Of a DNA stretch of 64,000 nucleotides, positions 1 through 9,263 are shown in pieces. The DNA is from Ilyomonas sp965214235 (GTDB lineage: Bacteria; Bacteroidota; Bacteroidia; Chitinophagales; Chitinophagaceae), in contig CBDCBH010000002.1 in assembly GCA_965214235.1 (NCBI GenBank), forward strand, positions 806,001-870,000, given 5' to 3'. How positions within the stretch are numbered: the first letter of the stretch is position 1; each line of letters begins with the position of its first letter. A program made the position numbers and the translations under genes. The notes under the pieces are model-generated. The model was not told the origin of the DNA. It searched no databases and was given only the letters and a program-made list of their open reading frames with translations.

Positions 1-432
1 TCTGTAGATGGCTTCAACACAAACTTTGAAATGTTTAAAATGAAGCAAAAAAGCTTTAACGTAAACATGGCTGGAAAATCGAGCTTTGAAGTAGAAAGTA
101 TGATACCTTCTTTAGATTCATTAAATATTTCTCAGAGAGATTCCTCTGAAGTAGTCTTTGAAATGTCGCCTGAATACAAGCCAGCTAACCAACCAAAAGA
201 AATTACCTTCAAGACTAATAATGGCGGAGTTGCTACATATACACCGGGTGAAATAAAAAGCAATGAAGCAATGAACATACAATCAGTAAATGCCAATCTT
301 CAAGGTTATACATTACTTGATGTGGGTCATGCTCAAATAAATTCTTTGCAACTGCATATTGCAGACAGTTCCGGAATAATTCTTTCAGGAAATGCATTGA
401 AAAAGATTAATAAAACAGTGTTAGCTGAATGA
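1..432 (+). CDS. C-terminal part of a beta-helix-like (possibly GIN-domain) protein
   Basis: The open frame runs in from the left edge, so the start is missing; 143 residues and the stop are visible. The ATG at 31 is in frame with codons upstream and is probably internal. The chain is polar with short alternating hydrophobic residues (for example SLQLHIADSSGIILSGNAL), a pattern that fits a right-handed beta-helix as in Bacteroidota GIN-domain (DUF2807-like) envelope proteins. That family link is my inference from the pattern only. It converges with the RND pump gene on the other strand. Confidence 0.55.
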   Translation, partial: SVDGFNTNFEMFKMKQKSFNVNMAGKSSFEVESMIPSLDSLNISQRDSSEVVFEMSPEYKPANQPKEITFKTNNGGVATYTPGEIKSNEAMNIQSVNANLQGYTLLDVGHAQINSLQLHIADSSGIILSGNALKKINKTVLAE

Positions 433-479
433 GTATTTTACCTCATCAACCAATTTTTGGTTAAGTACATTTAGGAAAA

Positions 480-3400
480 TTATTCTGCTATAATAAAACT
501 TTTGTTTTTATACACTACTCGTATCCATGTTGGCAACACAATCAGCAGCAATGGCAAGGCAATAATAAACCCGCCAATCACCGCAATGGCAAGCGGCTGG
601 TGCAGTTGCGCACCGGTGCCAATGCCCAAAGCAATAGGCATTAATGCAATGATGGCGCCCAATGCCGTCATCAGTTTGGGGCGAAGCCTTGTTGAGATGG
701 CATACACTACCGCCTTATCAGTATCATTAGTTTCTTTGAGCGATTCATTGAATTGTAAAAACGTAAAAATGGCATTCTCGGCAATGATGCCTACAATCAT
801 AATTAAACCGGTGTAACTTCCTACATTCAATGGAGTGTTGGTGAGATACAAAGCGATATAACTGCCCGAAATGCCAAGCACCGCAACGGTTAAAATAATC
901 AACGCAATACGAAAATCTTTAAACATAAAAAGAATAACAACGAACACAAGCAAACTGGAGGTAGCCAATATTATAAGCAACTCGTGAAACGATTGTTGCT
1001 GATCTGCGTAAGCACCACCATATACAATGCTGTAACCTTGCGGCAAAGAAATTTTTTTAGATATCTGCTGTTGAATTTCTTTTACTGCGCTGCCCAAATC
1101 GCGGTTGTCTAACCGTGCCGTTACCACACCCATATTTTGCATGTCTTCGCGCTGTATTTCTGCATCACCCGTGGTTACGCTTACATTGGCTAATGAACCA
1201 ATGGGTTTTAATTGCCCGTTCGGTAAAAAAACGGGTAGCTGTTTGATTTGATCAAGACTTAACGTTCGGTTATCCGGATACAACATGCGAATATCACTAA
1301 GCTGTTGCGGATCGTAAACGCTGCCAACAACATTACCTTCCAAAGCCGTTTGCAATTGATACTGAAGATTAGCTGGCGTAATGCCAAATTGCGCAAGGTT
1401 TACGCCGTTGGGTTGAATATTGATGTAAGGTCCGGCAATAGTAATTCCGCTAAACACATCTGCCGTGCCGCTTACAGCAGTTACAACATTGGCAACCTGC
1501 GAGGATAGTTGGTGTAGCTTTAATTGATCGCTGCCAAAAATTTTAATTTCTATCGGTTGTACCGAGGTCATTAAATCGCCCAGCATATCGGTTATTACCT
1601 GCCCAAAATCCACGCGCAGCGCGGGTTGTGAGGTTTGTATCTGCTTGCGTATATCTGCAATTACTTCATCGGTAGTGCGGCTTCGTTTCTTTTTTAATTG
1701 AATTAAATAATCGCCTTTATTAGGTTCGGTAATAAAGAAACCCATTTCCGTTCCGGTGCGCCGCGAATAGGCTTCCACTTCAGGAACTTTTATAATGAGT
1801 TTTTCAATTTGCTGCAACATCCTGTCCGTTTCATTTAACGACGTTCCGGGCGGCGAATTGTAATCCAGCACAATGCTTCCTTCATCCATTTCGGGTAAAA
1901 AACCGGTTTCAAGTTTGGGTAAAATAAATACCACAGCAGCCACTAAAATTGCAATAAAAACAAACGAGATGTAAGAGTTATGAATAAAAAACGAAACCCA
2001 TTTCTGGCGATGAACATTGTGCGCTTTTTCTTTTGCTTGTTTGCGCGCCTGGCTCTTCGAAAACAATAAATAAATAACCGGAAGGCAAAGCCAGGTTACA
2101 AAAAAAGAACACACCAAAGTAATAATCATTGTGTTGGTCATCACCTTAAAATAGGCGCCTGCCACGCCACTCATCAGCACGAATGGAAGAAAAATAACAA
2201 TGGTGCTTAAAGAGGAACTTACCATTGCCGGGAACAGATAATTAACCGCTTTCTGCACTAAGGTTAATGACGGCTCGCCGGGGTGCTCTTCATGCGTTCG
2301 ATGAATTTGTTCTACCACTACAATGGCGTCATCTATAATTAAACCAATGGCGGCGGCAATGGCGCCAAGCGTCATAATGTTTAAGGTTTGATGGGTAGCA
2401 TACAAAACAATAAGCGTAAGAAATAAAGTAACCGGAATGGTTACTAAAATAACGCTGCTGGCTTTGAACGAACGAAGAAACAAAATGGCTACAATGATGG
2501 CTAACAAAAGCCCTATCCATAAGCTGTCAGTAACGCTTTTAATGGCATCATTTACAAAATCGGCTTGTATGTAATACGGCTTGATGGCAATATCTTTAGG
2601 CAATATTTTTTTAAGGTTGGCAACTTCATTTTCCATTTGATCAGACAACGAAATGAGGTTTGCATTGGGCTGTTTAATAATGGCAAGCAGCAAGCCTTGT
2701 TGCCCGTTGGCATTGATTTTTACATACTCTTTTGCATCTTTAATTTGCACATCGGCAATATCTTTCAACAACACAATTCGCCTGCTGTTGTTGCTTAATA
2801 CCACATTTTGCAATTGCTCTAACGAGTTTACCGAAGCATCGGTAACGGTAAGATACATTTGCCGGTAATCATTCAAATAACCATTCGATTGAATAAAATT
2901 ATTCTGACTTAAAGAGGTATTAATATCATCTGGCGTAATGCCCAGCGCATTCATTTTTTGCTGATTGAGAAGCAGCTCATATTCTTTTGTTTTACCGCCA
3001 ATCACACGCACATCAGCCACGCCTGAAACCCGCGACAAATAAGGTTTTATGGTGTAAAGCGCCAGCATTTTCATATCAATGGGCGTGCGGCTGTGGCTTT
3101 CTAACGAGTAACCAATTACAGGCAAAATAGAAGGGTTCATGCGCTCAACGGTAATGTTCACAGAAGCAGGCAATGTGTTGCGTATTTCGCTGATTTTTGA
3201 TTCGATTCTTTGCTGCGCTAAGTTTACATCCGCATCCCAATTTAAAAAAGCGGATAGCTCGCAACTGCCACGGCTTGTAGTGCTGCGCACCGTTTGCAAA
3301 TCGGGTATTTGTTTAATGGCGGCTTCTAATTGACGCGTTACCGTAATCATCATTTTACTTACCGGCTGCTCGCCTGCATCAGCAATGATTTTTATTTTAG

Positions 3401-3521
3401 GAAACGTAATTTCGGGAAACAAAGCGGTTTGCATTTTGCTATAAGCAAACGCACCGCCTAATAAAATAATAACTATGAGAACAGTTACCGGATTTTTGTA
3501 TGTAGTGAAGAAATTGCGCAT
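480..3521 (-). CDS. RND-family efflux transporter, inner-membrane permease subunit
   Basis: At 1013 residues this is a full-length AcrB/CusA-class proton-driven exporter in the inner membrane. An N-terminal transmembrane helix (residues about 10-28) is followed by a periplasmic porter domain, a helix bundle with GLIIDDAIVVVE (residues about 393-404, the paired aspartates of the proton relay), a second porter domain and a C-terminal bundle. At the place of the AcrB TM10 lysine the motif reads GIIAENAI, with glutamate near residue 915, as in some metal-type pumps. Neither a membrane-fusion adaptor nor a TolC-type channel gene is adjacent, so partners must be elsewhere. Substrate cannot be told. 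The start codon lies only 10 bases from the proposed start of the divergent DUF4251 gene. Confidence 0.95.
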   Translation of the reverse strand: MRNFFTTYKNPVTVLIVIILLGGAFAYSKMQTALFPEITFPKIKIIADAGEQPVSKMMITVTRQLEAAIKQIPDLQTVRSTTSRGSCELSAFLNWDADVNLAQQRIESKISEIRNTLPASVNITVERMNPSILPVIGYSLESHSRTPIDMKMLALYTIKPYLSRVSGVADVRVIGGKTKEYELLLNQQKMNALGITPDDINTSLSQNNFIQSNGYLNDYRQMYLTVTDASVNSLEQLQNVVLSNNSRRIVLLKDIADVQIKDAKEYVKINANGQQGLLLAIIKQPNANLISLSDQMENEVANLKKILPKDIAIKPYYIQADFVNDAIKSVTDSLWIGLLLAIIVAILFLRSFKASSVILVTIPVTLFLTLIVLYATHQTLNIMTLGAIAAAIGLIIDDAIVVVEQIHRTHEEHPGEPSLTLVQKAVNYLFPAMVSSSLSTIVIFLPFVLMSGVAGAYFKVMTNTMIITLVCSFFVTWLCLPVIYLLFSKSQARKQAKEKAHNVHRQKWVSFFIHNSYISFVFIAILVAAVVFILPKLETGFLPEMDEGSIVLDYNSPPGTSLNETDRMLQQIEKLIIKVPEVEAYSRRTGTEMGFFITEPNKGDYLIQLKKKRSRTTDEVIADIRKQIQTSQPALRVDFGQVITDMLGDLMTSVQPIEIKIFGSDQLKLHQLSSQVANVVTAVSGTADVFSGITIAGPYINIQPNGVNLAQFGITPANLQYQLQTALEGNVVGSVYDPQQLSDIRMLYPDNRTLSLDQIKQLPVFLPNGQLKPIGSLANVSVTTGDAEIQREDMQNMGVVTARLDNRDLGSAVKEIQQQISKKISLPQGYSIVYGGAYADQQQSFHELLIILATSSLLVFVVILFMFKDFRIALIILTVAVLGISGSYIALYLTNTPLNVGSYTGLIMIVGIIAENAIFTFLQFNESLKETNDTDKAVVYAISTRLRPKLMTALGAIIALMPIALGIGTGAQLHQPLAIAVIGGFIIALPLLLIVLPTWIRVVYKNKSFIIAE

Positions 3522-3531
3522 TCCTTTTTAT

Positions 3532-4005
3532 TTGAAAAACAAATGTTCTGTAATCCTTTTATTTTTTGTGTTAATAGATGCCAGCCCTGCTTTGGCACAG
3601 CAATCATCGCAGGACATGCAAAGTTTGCTCAATTCCAAACGGTATTCGTTTACGGCACAATATGCACAACCCATGTCGGGCAAACAGGTGAACCTTACTT
3701 CGCTTTATATGCTTACGCTTCGCAACGATACCTTGCTTTGCAATCTTCCTTATTTTGGCGTGGCTTATGTGGCGCCCATTAATCCATCTGATGCAGGATT
3801 GCATTTTGTTTCCTATCATTTTGATTATACCGTTTATCCACTGAAACGGGGAAGATATACAGTTGCCATCAAATTAAAAGATAGATCGGATGTGCAACAA
3901 ATGTATTTGAACGTATCTAAAAAAGGCTATGCAACTTTACAGGTAACGCCCACCAACAAACGGTCAATTTCTTATTATGGTACGGTAGATCAAAATACAA
4001 AGTAA
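3532..4005 (+). CDS. DUF4251 domain-containing secreted protein
   Basis: The family has no known function. The product has a signal peptide (KNKCSVILLFFVLIDASPALA, cleavage before QQ) and a domain with the DUF4251 hallmarks: an N-terminal F-x-A-Q-Y-A-x-P stretch, 'LPYFGVAYVAP', and a later beta-rich half. The longer frame from the ATG at 3475 would overlap the divergent pump gene and put 19 extra residues before the signal peptide. I therefore prefer the TTG at 3532, which gives a normal M-K-N-K signal peptide and a product of 157 residues. It is probably periplasmic or outer-membrane associated. Confidence 0.8.
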   Translation: MKNKCSVILLFFVLIDASPALAQQSSQDMQSLLNSKRYSFTAQYAQPMSGKQVNLTSLYMLTLRNDTLLCNLPYFGVAYVAPINPSDAGLHFVSYHFDYTVYPLKRGRYTVAIKLKDRSDVQQMYLNVSKKGYATLQVTPTNKRSISYYGTVDQNTK

Positions 4006-4040
4006 TGCTTCGATTACTTGCTGAAATATTACTGTAAACA

Positions 4041-4065
4041 ACAAAAGCGCAGAGACACAAAGAAG
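4041..4065. repeat. Short dispersed intergenic motif (CAGAGACACAAAGAA type)
   Basis: The stretch AGCGCAGAGACACAAAGAA resembles AGCGAAGACACAAAGAA at 37025-37041, upstream of the glycosyltransferase gene. Both lie in non-coding DNA. The rest of 4006-4292 holds only this motif and the fusA terminator. Confidence 0.4.
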
Positions 4066-4219
4066 CATGTGCATTATAGAAAAATCATGGTTTCACGCGT
4101 TTTTTCAAACGAACGTAAATGATAATTCTGTGCAAATGCTGAAGTAAAGATGCAAATAACTTTTGTTAATCCGGTTCTCATTTCGATAGGCCGCAAACCC
4201 CAACTTTTGTTTTTATTGC

Positions 4220-4255
4220 AAAAACAAAAAGCCCGTTCAACTGTTGAACGGGCTT
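4220..4255 (-). terminator. Rho-independent terminator of fusA
   Basis: A perfect inverted repeat GCCCGTTCAA (4231-4240), 3-base loop, TTGAACGGGC (4244-4253), extended by two A:T pairs. Read on the minus strand it is followed by TTTTTGTTTTTG. It lies about 40 bases after the fusA stop. Confidence 0.9.
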
Positions 4256-4292
4256 CTATCTAAAATCATAAATTCCAACTCATAATTCTGAA

Positions 4293-6443
4293 TTAATCTT
4301 CCACTTTCACTTTGCCTTTGCTTTTGGCTATTACTTCTTCAGCAATGTTATTAGGAGCAGGGGCGTAGTGGCTAAACTCCATGGTTGAAGTAGCACGACC
4401 TGAAGATAAAGAACGAAGCTGTGTAACATAACCAAACATTTCGCTAAGCGGTACTTTAGCTTTAATAACCTGCAGGTTAGCACGGCTATCCATACCTTCC
4501 AGCATACCACGGCGGCGGTTTAAATCGCCTGTAACATCACCCATATATTGGTCTGGCGTTAATACTTCTACTCTCATGATTGGCTCTAACAAAGTTGGTT
4601 TTGCTTTGCGTCCAGCTTCGCGGAAACCCGCGCGGGCACACAATTCAAACGACATCGCATCAGAATCCACATCGTGATAGCTTCCATCAAATACACGCAC
4701 TTTCATGTTATTTACGGGATAGCCAGCCAAAACGCCCGTTGTCATTGCAGTTTCAAAACCTTTGCTAATGGCAGGAACAAATTCTCTTGGTATTGATCCG
4801 CCAAAAATATCGTTCACAAACTGGAAATGTTTGCCTTCATTTTCTTTCATCCATTCTTCATCGGCAGGACCAAAATCAAACTGAATATCAGCAAATTTAC
4901 CACGACCGCCGGTTTGTTTTTTCAGCACTTCGCGGTGTTCAATCGTTTTAGCAAACGATTCTTTATAAGCCACCTGCGGCGCACCCTGATTTACTTCTAC
5001 CTTAAATTCACGACGCATACGGTCAATGATAATTTCAAGGTGCAATTCACCCATACCGCGAAGGATGGTTTGCCCCGTATCTTCATCAGTATTTACACGC
5101 AGGGTAGGATCTTCTTCTACCAGCTTGGAAATAGCCATACCCATTTTATCAACGTCAGCCTGCGTTTTCGGTTCAACGGCAACTGCAATAACAGGTTCCG
5201 GGATGAACATGTTTTCTAAAGCGATCGGGTGATTTTCATCACAAAGCGTATCGCCGGTTTTGATTTCTTTAAAACCAACTGCAGCTGCGATATCACCTGC
5301 TTCAATAAAATCAATTGGGTTTTGCTTGTTGGCAAACATCTTCATGATACGGCTAATGCGTTCTTTTTTACCACTTCTTACGTTCAATACATAAGAACCC
5401 GCATCTAAATGACCGCTATAACAACGAAAAAAGGCAAGACGACCCACGAACGGATCGGTCATAATTTTAAAAGCAAGGGCGGCAAACGGTGCTTTTGCAT
5501 CAGGTTTGCGGGTTTCTTCAGCGCCGGTATCCGGATTGATACCTACAGTATCTTCAATATCCAAAGGACCTGGCAGATAACGGCAAACCCCATCCAGCGC
5601 TGTTTGTACGCCTTTGTTTTTGAATGAAGAACCGCACATCATTGGTACGATACTTAAATCGATGCAAGCCTTACGGATTGCCTCATGAATTTCAGCTTCA
5701 GTGATGGTGTTCGGGTCATCAAAAAATTTCTCTAACAAAGCATCATCATAATCGGCCACCGCCTCTATAAGGTTTTGTCTCCACTGTTGGGCTTCTTCAA
5801 GCATATCGGCAGGCACTTCAATTTCATCGAAGGTCATACCTTCTGTTTCCATGTGCCAGATTACGCCTTTCATTTTAATCAAATCTACCACGCCTTTAAA
5901 GTCATCTTCTGCACCAATGGGCAACTGAAGCGGAACGGCTTTCGCACCCAGCATATCTTTCACCTGCTGAACCACCATTAAAAAATCAGCACCGCTGCGG
6001 TCCATTTTGTTTACGAAGCCAATGCGCGGAACTTTATAACGGTTTGCCTGGCGCCATACGGTTTCTGATTGCGGTTCTACACCGTCAACAGCCGAAAACA
6101 AGGCGATTAAGCCATCCAGTACACGCATGGAGCGTTCTACTTCTACTGTAAAATCAACGTGACCGGGCGTATCAATAATATTAAAATAATAACTTTTTGT
6201 TTCTGGTGTATCTTTTCCTTTTACGGTAGGGAATTTCCATTGGCAGCTAACGGCAGCGGAGGTAATGGTTATGCCTCTTTCTTTTTCCTGCTCCATCCAG
6301 TCGGTGGTAGCGGCACCATCGTGCACTTCACCAATTTTATGAATCATACCGGTGTAGCGCAGGATCCGCTCAGTAGTGGTGGTTTTGCCGGCATCAATGT
6401 GTGCAGCAATCCCGAAGTTGCGTTGATATCTTAAGTCCGCCAT
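4293..6443 (-). CDS. fusA: Translation elongation factor G
   Basis: This is the cytoplasmic GTPase that moves tRNAs and mRNA through the ribosome during elongation and helps in recycling. The 716 residues are a usual length for EF-G. The GTPase motifs are clear: P-loop AHIDAGKTT (about residue 14), DTPGHVDF (G3) and NKMDRSGAD (G4). Domains II-V follow, with GRGKFADI in domain IV and the typical EPIMRVEVLTPDQYMGDV in domain V. It stands alone: no rpsL, rpsG or tuf is adjacent, unlike the common str operon. A strong terminator follows. Confidence 0.98.
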   Translation of the reverse strand: MADLRYQRNFGIAAHIDAGKTTTTERILRYTGMIHKIGEVHDGAATTDWMEQEKERGITITSAAVSCQWKFPTVKGKDTPETKSYYFNIIDTPGHVDFTVEVERSMRVLDGLIALFSAVDGVEPQSETVWRQANRYKVPRIGFVNKMDRSGADFLMVVQQVKDMLGAKAVPLQLPIGAEDDFKGVVDLIKMKGVIWHMETEGMTFDEIEVPADMLEEAQQWRQNLIEAVADYDDALLEKFFDDPNTITEAEIHEAIRKACIDLSIVPMMCGSSFKNKGVQTALDGVCRYLPGPLDIEDTVGINPDTGAEETRKPDAKAPFAALAFKIMTDPFVGRLAFFRCYSGHLDAGSYVLNVRSGKKERISRIMKMFANKQNPIDFIEAGDIAAAVGFKEIKTGDTLCDENHPIALENMFIPEPVIAVAVEPKTQADVDKMGMAISKLVEEDPTLRVNTDEDTGQTILRGMGELHLEIIIDRMRREFKVEVNQGAPQVAYKESFAKTIEHREVLKKQTGGRGKFADIQFDFGPADEEWMKENEGKHFQFVNDIFGGSIPREFVPAISKGFETAMTTGVLAGYPVNNMKVRVFDGSYHDVDSDAMSFELCARAGFREAGRKAKPTLLEPIMRVEVLTPDQYMGDVTGDLNRRRGMLEGMDSRANLQVIKAKVPLSEMFGYVTQLRSLSSGRATSTMEFSHYAPAPNNIAEEVIAKSKGKVKVED

Positions 6444-7037
6444 AAAGGTTTTCTTTTACTCAATTTTTAAGTCCGCGAAGGTACTGATATTTTTTGGTGT
6501 GGCGTAATGATTTAGGGCAGTTGGGTAGAATGAAATTGTTAAGGTTTACGATGATTTACTTCAACCGTTTCAATGATGCTCGTTAGCAAACTATATCTCA
6601 TAAAACTGTTTTTTACAATAACTACCTGTTTGCTTAATTTATCGTATAAAAACAACTTCTTAGATAGATTATAGTATCGTGTAAAATTCATTAGTCGCTA
6701 TTCTGAAGCCGGCAAACCTTTGTAAAAATAAATGAATATCACAAGACTTTCCCTTTAACTGCACAACAGGATATTTTACCGTCTTACTTTCAACCGTATT
6801 GAATTGCTGTGTCTGTTCGATATGAGAGAGAAGCAACAGCCTTATTGTTTTTTTTCTTTATGTTATACCAAATGAAATATAAATCAGGAGATTTACTGAC
6901 GATGCGACGTAGTCAGGAGACTACGCTGAGCAAAGGTCCTATAGGTTCGGAATTCATTTTTTATTGAATATAATTTTATCTTCCACACCTTAGATCAGAA
7001 TACTACTTCAAGCGAAGAATATGATTTATTGTAAACG
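6444..7037. other. Gene-free stretch between fusA and aquaporin
   Basis: No convincing coding frame on either strand. It must hold the fusA promoter (right to left from about 6500); the best box is only a near match (TACCTTCG on the minus strand). The only structured element is the hairpin repeat at 6885-6935, given separately. Confidence 0.6.
6885..6935 (-). repeat. Dispersed double-hairpin repeat, copy 1
   Basis: Read on the minus strand it has two small hairpins, AGTC-TCCT-GACT and AAATC-TCCT-GATTT, joined by ACGTCGCATCGTCAGT. About 45 of 53 bases match copy 2 at 10086-10138 in the opposite orientation. The TCC loop is kept in both copies. Confidence 0.75.
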
Positions 7038-7814
7038 CTATGCAACAATCGTAGCTGTCTCTACTTTCGGCTCAAATATGCCGCGCCATACCAGCGCTGC
7101 CAAAATACCGCCAACTACTGGCGCTGTCATAAATAGCCACAATTGCCTAACTGCCAAGCCACCAGCAAATACAGCAGGACCAAAGCTACGCGCAGGATTA
7201 ACGGATGTACCGGTGATAGGAATGGAGACCATGTGAATAATCACGAGGCAAAAACCAATAGCAAGGCCAGCCATCGTTCCATTACCATACTTAGAGGTAG
7301 TAGCAAAGATAACGAAGAGGAACAGGAAAGTCATGATCGTTTCAGTGAGGAAGGCGGTGAGCGTGCCGTAAAGTCCGAGGTATCTAACACCCCAGCCATT
7401 AGAGCCAAGAGCATATTCGCCAAGATTTTTAAATTCTGCCGTACCATTTGGGTTAAGGTGGCCTTTTACAAACATATACAGCAATCCCGCGCCCAGGGTA
7501 GCGCCGATGAACTGCGCAATAATGTAGCCTAACGCATCCTTGCCCGATATTTTGCGGGCTACGAGCATGGCAACGGTAATTGCCGGATTGATATGGCAGC
7601 CGGAGATACCGCCGATGGCGTAAGCCATCACCACCACTGCCAGCCCGAAGGCGAATGAAATACCCAGTAAGCCAAGGCCCGCAGCCGCGGGCATCTCCGG
7701 CTTGAGGATGTTGCCAACTACAGAGGGTATATTGCCTCCCGCTACAACGGCAGCACCACAGCCAAAGATGACGAGTGCGAAAGTGCCGATCAATTCTGCA
7801 ATGTACTTTTTCAT
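7038..7814 (-). CDS. Aquaporin (MIP family, AqpZ-like)
   Basis: An inner-membrane channel for water or small neutral solutes. It has six predicted helices and two half-helix loops with the NPA signatures: SGCHINPAITVAML and GTSVNPARSFGPAVF. The arginine after the second NPA is the selectivity-filter residue. The H-x-NPA in the first loop and the general match favour a water channel of the AqpZ type over a glycerol facilitator. A longer frame starts at 7850, but MKKYIAELIGTF, the normal family N-terminus, begins at 7814 (258 residues). No glycerol genes are adjacent. Confidence 0.93.
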   Translation of the reverse strand: MKKYIAELIGTFALVIFGCGAAVVAGGNIPSVVGNILKPEMPAAAGLGLLGISFAFGLAVVVMAYAIGGISGCHINPAITVAMLVARKISGKDALGYIIAQFIGATLGAGLLYMFVKGHLNPNGTAEFKNLGEYALGSNGWGVRYLGLYGTLTAFLTETIMTFLFLFVIFATTSKYGNGTMAGLAIGFCLVIIHMVSIPITGTSVNPARSFGPAVFAGGLAVRQLWLFMTAPVVGGILAALVWRGIFEPKVETATIVA

Positions 7815-7960
7815 AGAGTGTGTTTGTGTTTCATGACGAGTAAAGCACAAAGAAAACGTTAAATTACCTTAGAAAAGAAATGCAGTAAAAGTTTTTTTAA
7901 AAAATTATGGAAATTTCCAACTCATTGTAGTTTGTCACAACTAATAAATTGCCTAACCCA

Positions 7961-8231
7961 TGTTCTTTGAGGTGTTAGCGTAGCGCACCTCGAAGAATAG
8001 ATAAAATAATTCTCCAAATCATTTCAAATCATTTCCTCCAAGCACAGTTTCCTTAATCAATGCACAATCATAACTGCAAAAACAAGGAACGCTTTTGAAT
8101 AACTAACCTTCAGTTGTAGAGGCCCCCAAATCAGCGTAGTTTTCTTCCTTACTACAATGTCTCCCATAAAATAATATGCGCGTCAGTCCGGTAACATTGC
8201 GTTATGAGGTGAATAAAATTCGAATCGGGTG
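7961..8231. repeat. 270-base repeat flanking the MaoC gene, copy A
   Basis: It begins with an imperfect hairpin (TTCTTTGAGGTG, 11-base loop, CACCTCGAAGAA) and ends with AATTCGAATCGGGTG. It matches copy B (8779-9045) along its whole length in the same orientation, by eye about 80-85% identical, with an extra tandem AAATCATTTC here. Internal blocks such as CGCGTCAGTCCGGTAACATT are unchanged between copies. The copy fills most of the 7815-8278 gap. Confidence 0.88.
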
Positions 8232-8278
8232 TATATTGCGCGTGCGATTATTTTAAATAATTCTATATTTTAATTCAC

Positions 8279-8737
8279 ATGGTTGTCATAAAAAGTCATC
8301 AGGAGTTTGAAGCACACTTAGGTAAAGAATTAGGTGTTTCTTCCTGGCATAAGATTACGCAGCAACAGATTGATAACTTTGCTGATGCCACGTTGGACCA
8401 TCAATGGATACACGTTGATCCGGATAGAGCTAAAACAGAAAGCCCTTTTAAAACAACCATTGCACATGGATATCTTACACTTTCGCTGTTACCTTATTTT
8501 TGGAAACAAGTGGTTGACGTTCAAAATCTTAAGATGGAGGTTAATTATGGACTTGAAGGACTAAAATTTGGGCAGGCAGTTGTTGTTGACAGCGAAGTAA
8601 GGTGTAGGGTTTCGCTAAAATCCATTATTAATTTGAGAGGTATTACCAAGGCAACACTATTCATTCAATTGGAAATTAAAGATCAGCCAAAACTTGCCTA
8701 TGCCGGCGATGTTTTATTTCTCTATCATTTTATTTAA
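8279..8737 (+). CDS. MaoC-like hydratase (hot-dog fold, Rv0130/NodN type)
   Basis: A cytoplasmic single-domain protein of 152 residues, expected to hydrate (or dehydrate) a 2-enoyl-CoA to a 3-hydroxyacyl-CoA. The hydratase-2 region is seen as DHQWIHVDPDRA followed by PFKTTIAHGYLTLSLLP. It keeps the active-site Asp and His but has Gln-Trp where classic enzymes have Asn-Pro; this variant is known from Rv0130-type members. No fatty-acid or polyhydroxyalkanoate genes are near, so the substrate is unknown. The gene sits exactly between two copies of a 270-base repeat, and the ATG is 47 bases after copy A. Confidence 0.88.
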   Translation: MVVIKSHQEFEAHLGKELGVSSWHKITQQQIDNFADATLDHQWIHVDPDRAKTESPFKTTIAHGYLTLSLLPYFWKQVVDVQNLKMEVNYGLEGLKFGQAVVVDSEVRCRVSLKSIINLRGITKATLFIQLEIKDQPKLAYAGDVLFLYHFI

Positions 8738-8778
8738 TGTTTACTCACTTAGTTTACCTGCGTTCTTTAAGGTTCATA

Positions 8779-9045
8779 TGTTCTTCGAGGTGCGCTGCAA
8801 TAACACCTCGAAGAAAAGATAAAATGATTCTCCAAATTATTTCCTCCATGTATAGTTTCCTTAACCAATGCACAATCATAACGCAAAAGAAAAGACAAGA
8901 AATGCCTTTGTAATAACTAACCATCAGTTGTAGAAAGCCCCAACTCAGCGTAGTTTTCTTCTTTACTACAATGCCTCCTATAAAATATCATGCGCGTCAG
9001 TCCGGTAACATTGCGGTATGATGTGAACAAAATTCGAATCGGGTG
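8779..9045. repeat. 270-base repeat flanking the MaoC gene, copy B
   Basis: Begins with a perfect 12-base inverted repeat (TTCTTCGAGGTG / CACCTCGAAGAA) around the loop CGCTGCAATAA, which resembles the reverse complement of the loop in copy A. The rest runs parallel to copy A up to AATTCGAATCGGGTG. The hairpin may also serve as a terminator for the MaoC gene. The remaining 9046-9263 is AT-rich and shows no other structure. Confidence 0.88.
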
Positions 9046-9263
9046 GCACTATCAATTTTTTCAATCTTATCTTTTTATAGGATGTTCATCCTAACGCCGC
9101 TTTTTTGTTTCACAACTCAAAGTCGCCCTTGTTAGAATACTAAAATTTTTCTTACTAAAAGTTATAATAACATTGCATTGTTTTGTACAATTCTATTTTT
9201 AAATTTTTAATGAATAATAATAGTCGATTAATTTTAGGGCAGTACTAATTTCAAAACTAAAAG

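Noticed and set aside
502..3333. Several open frames of 60-104 codons on the plus strand inside the RND pump gene.
   Set aside because: They lie fully antisense to a clear 1013-residue gene and their translations show no domain or signal.
7961..9045. Integron cassette with attC-like repeats around the MaoC gene.
   Set aside because: The repeats are about 270 bases, longer than attC sites, no core-site pair could be recognised with confidence and no integrase gene is in the window.
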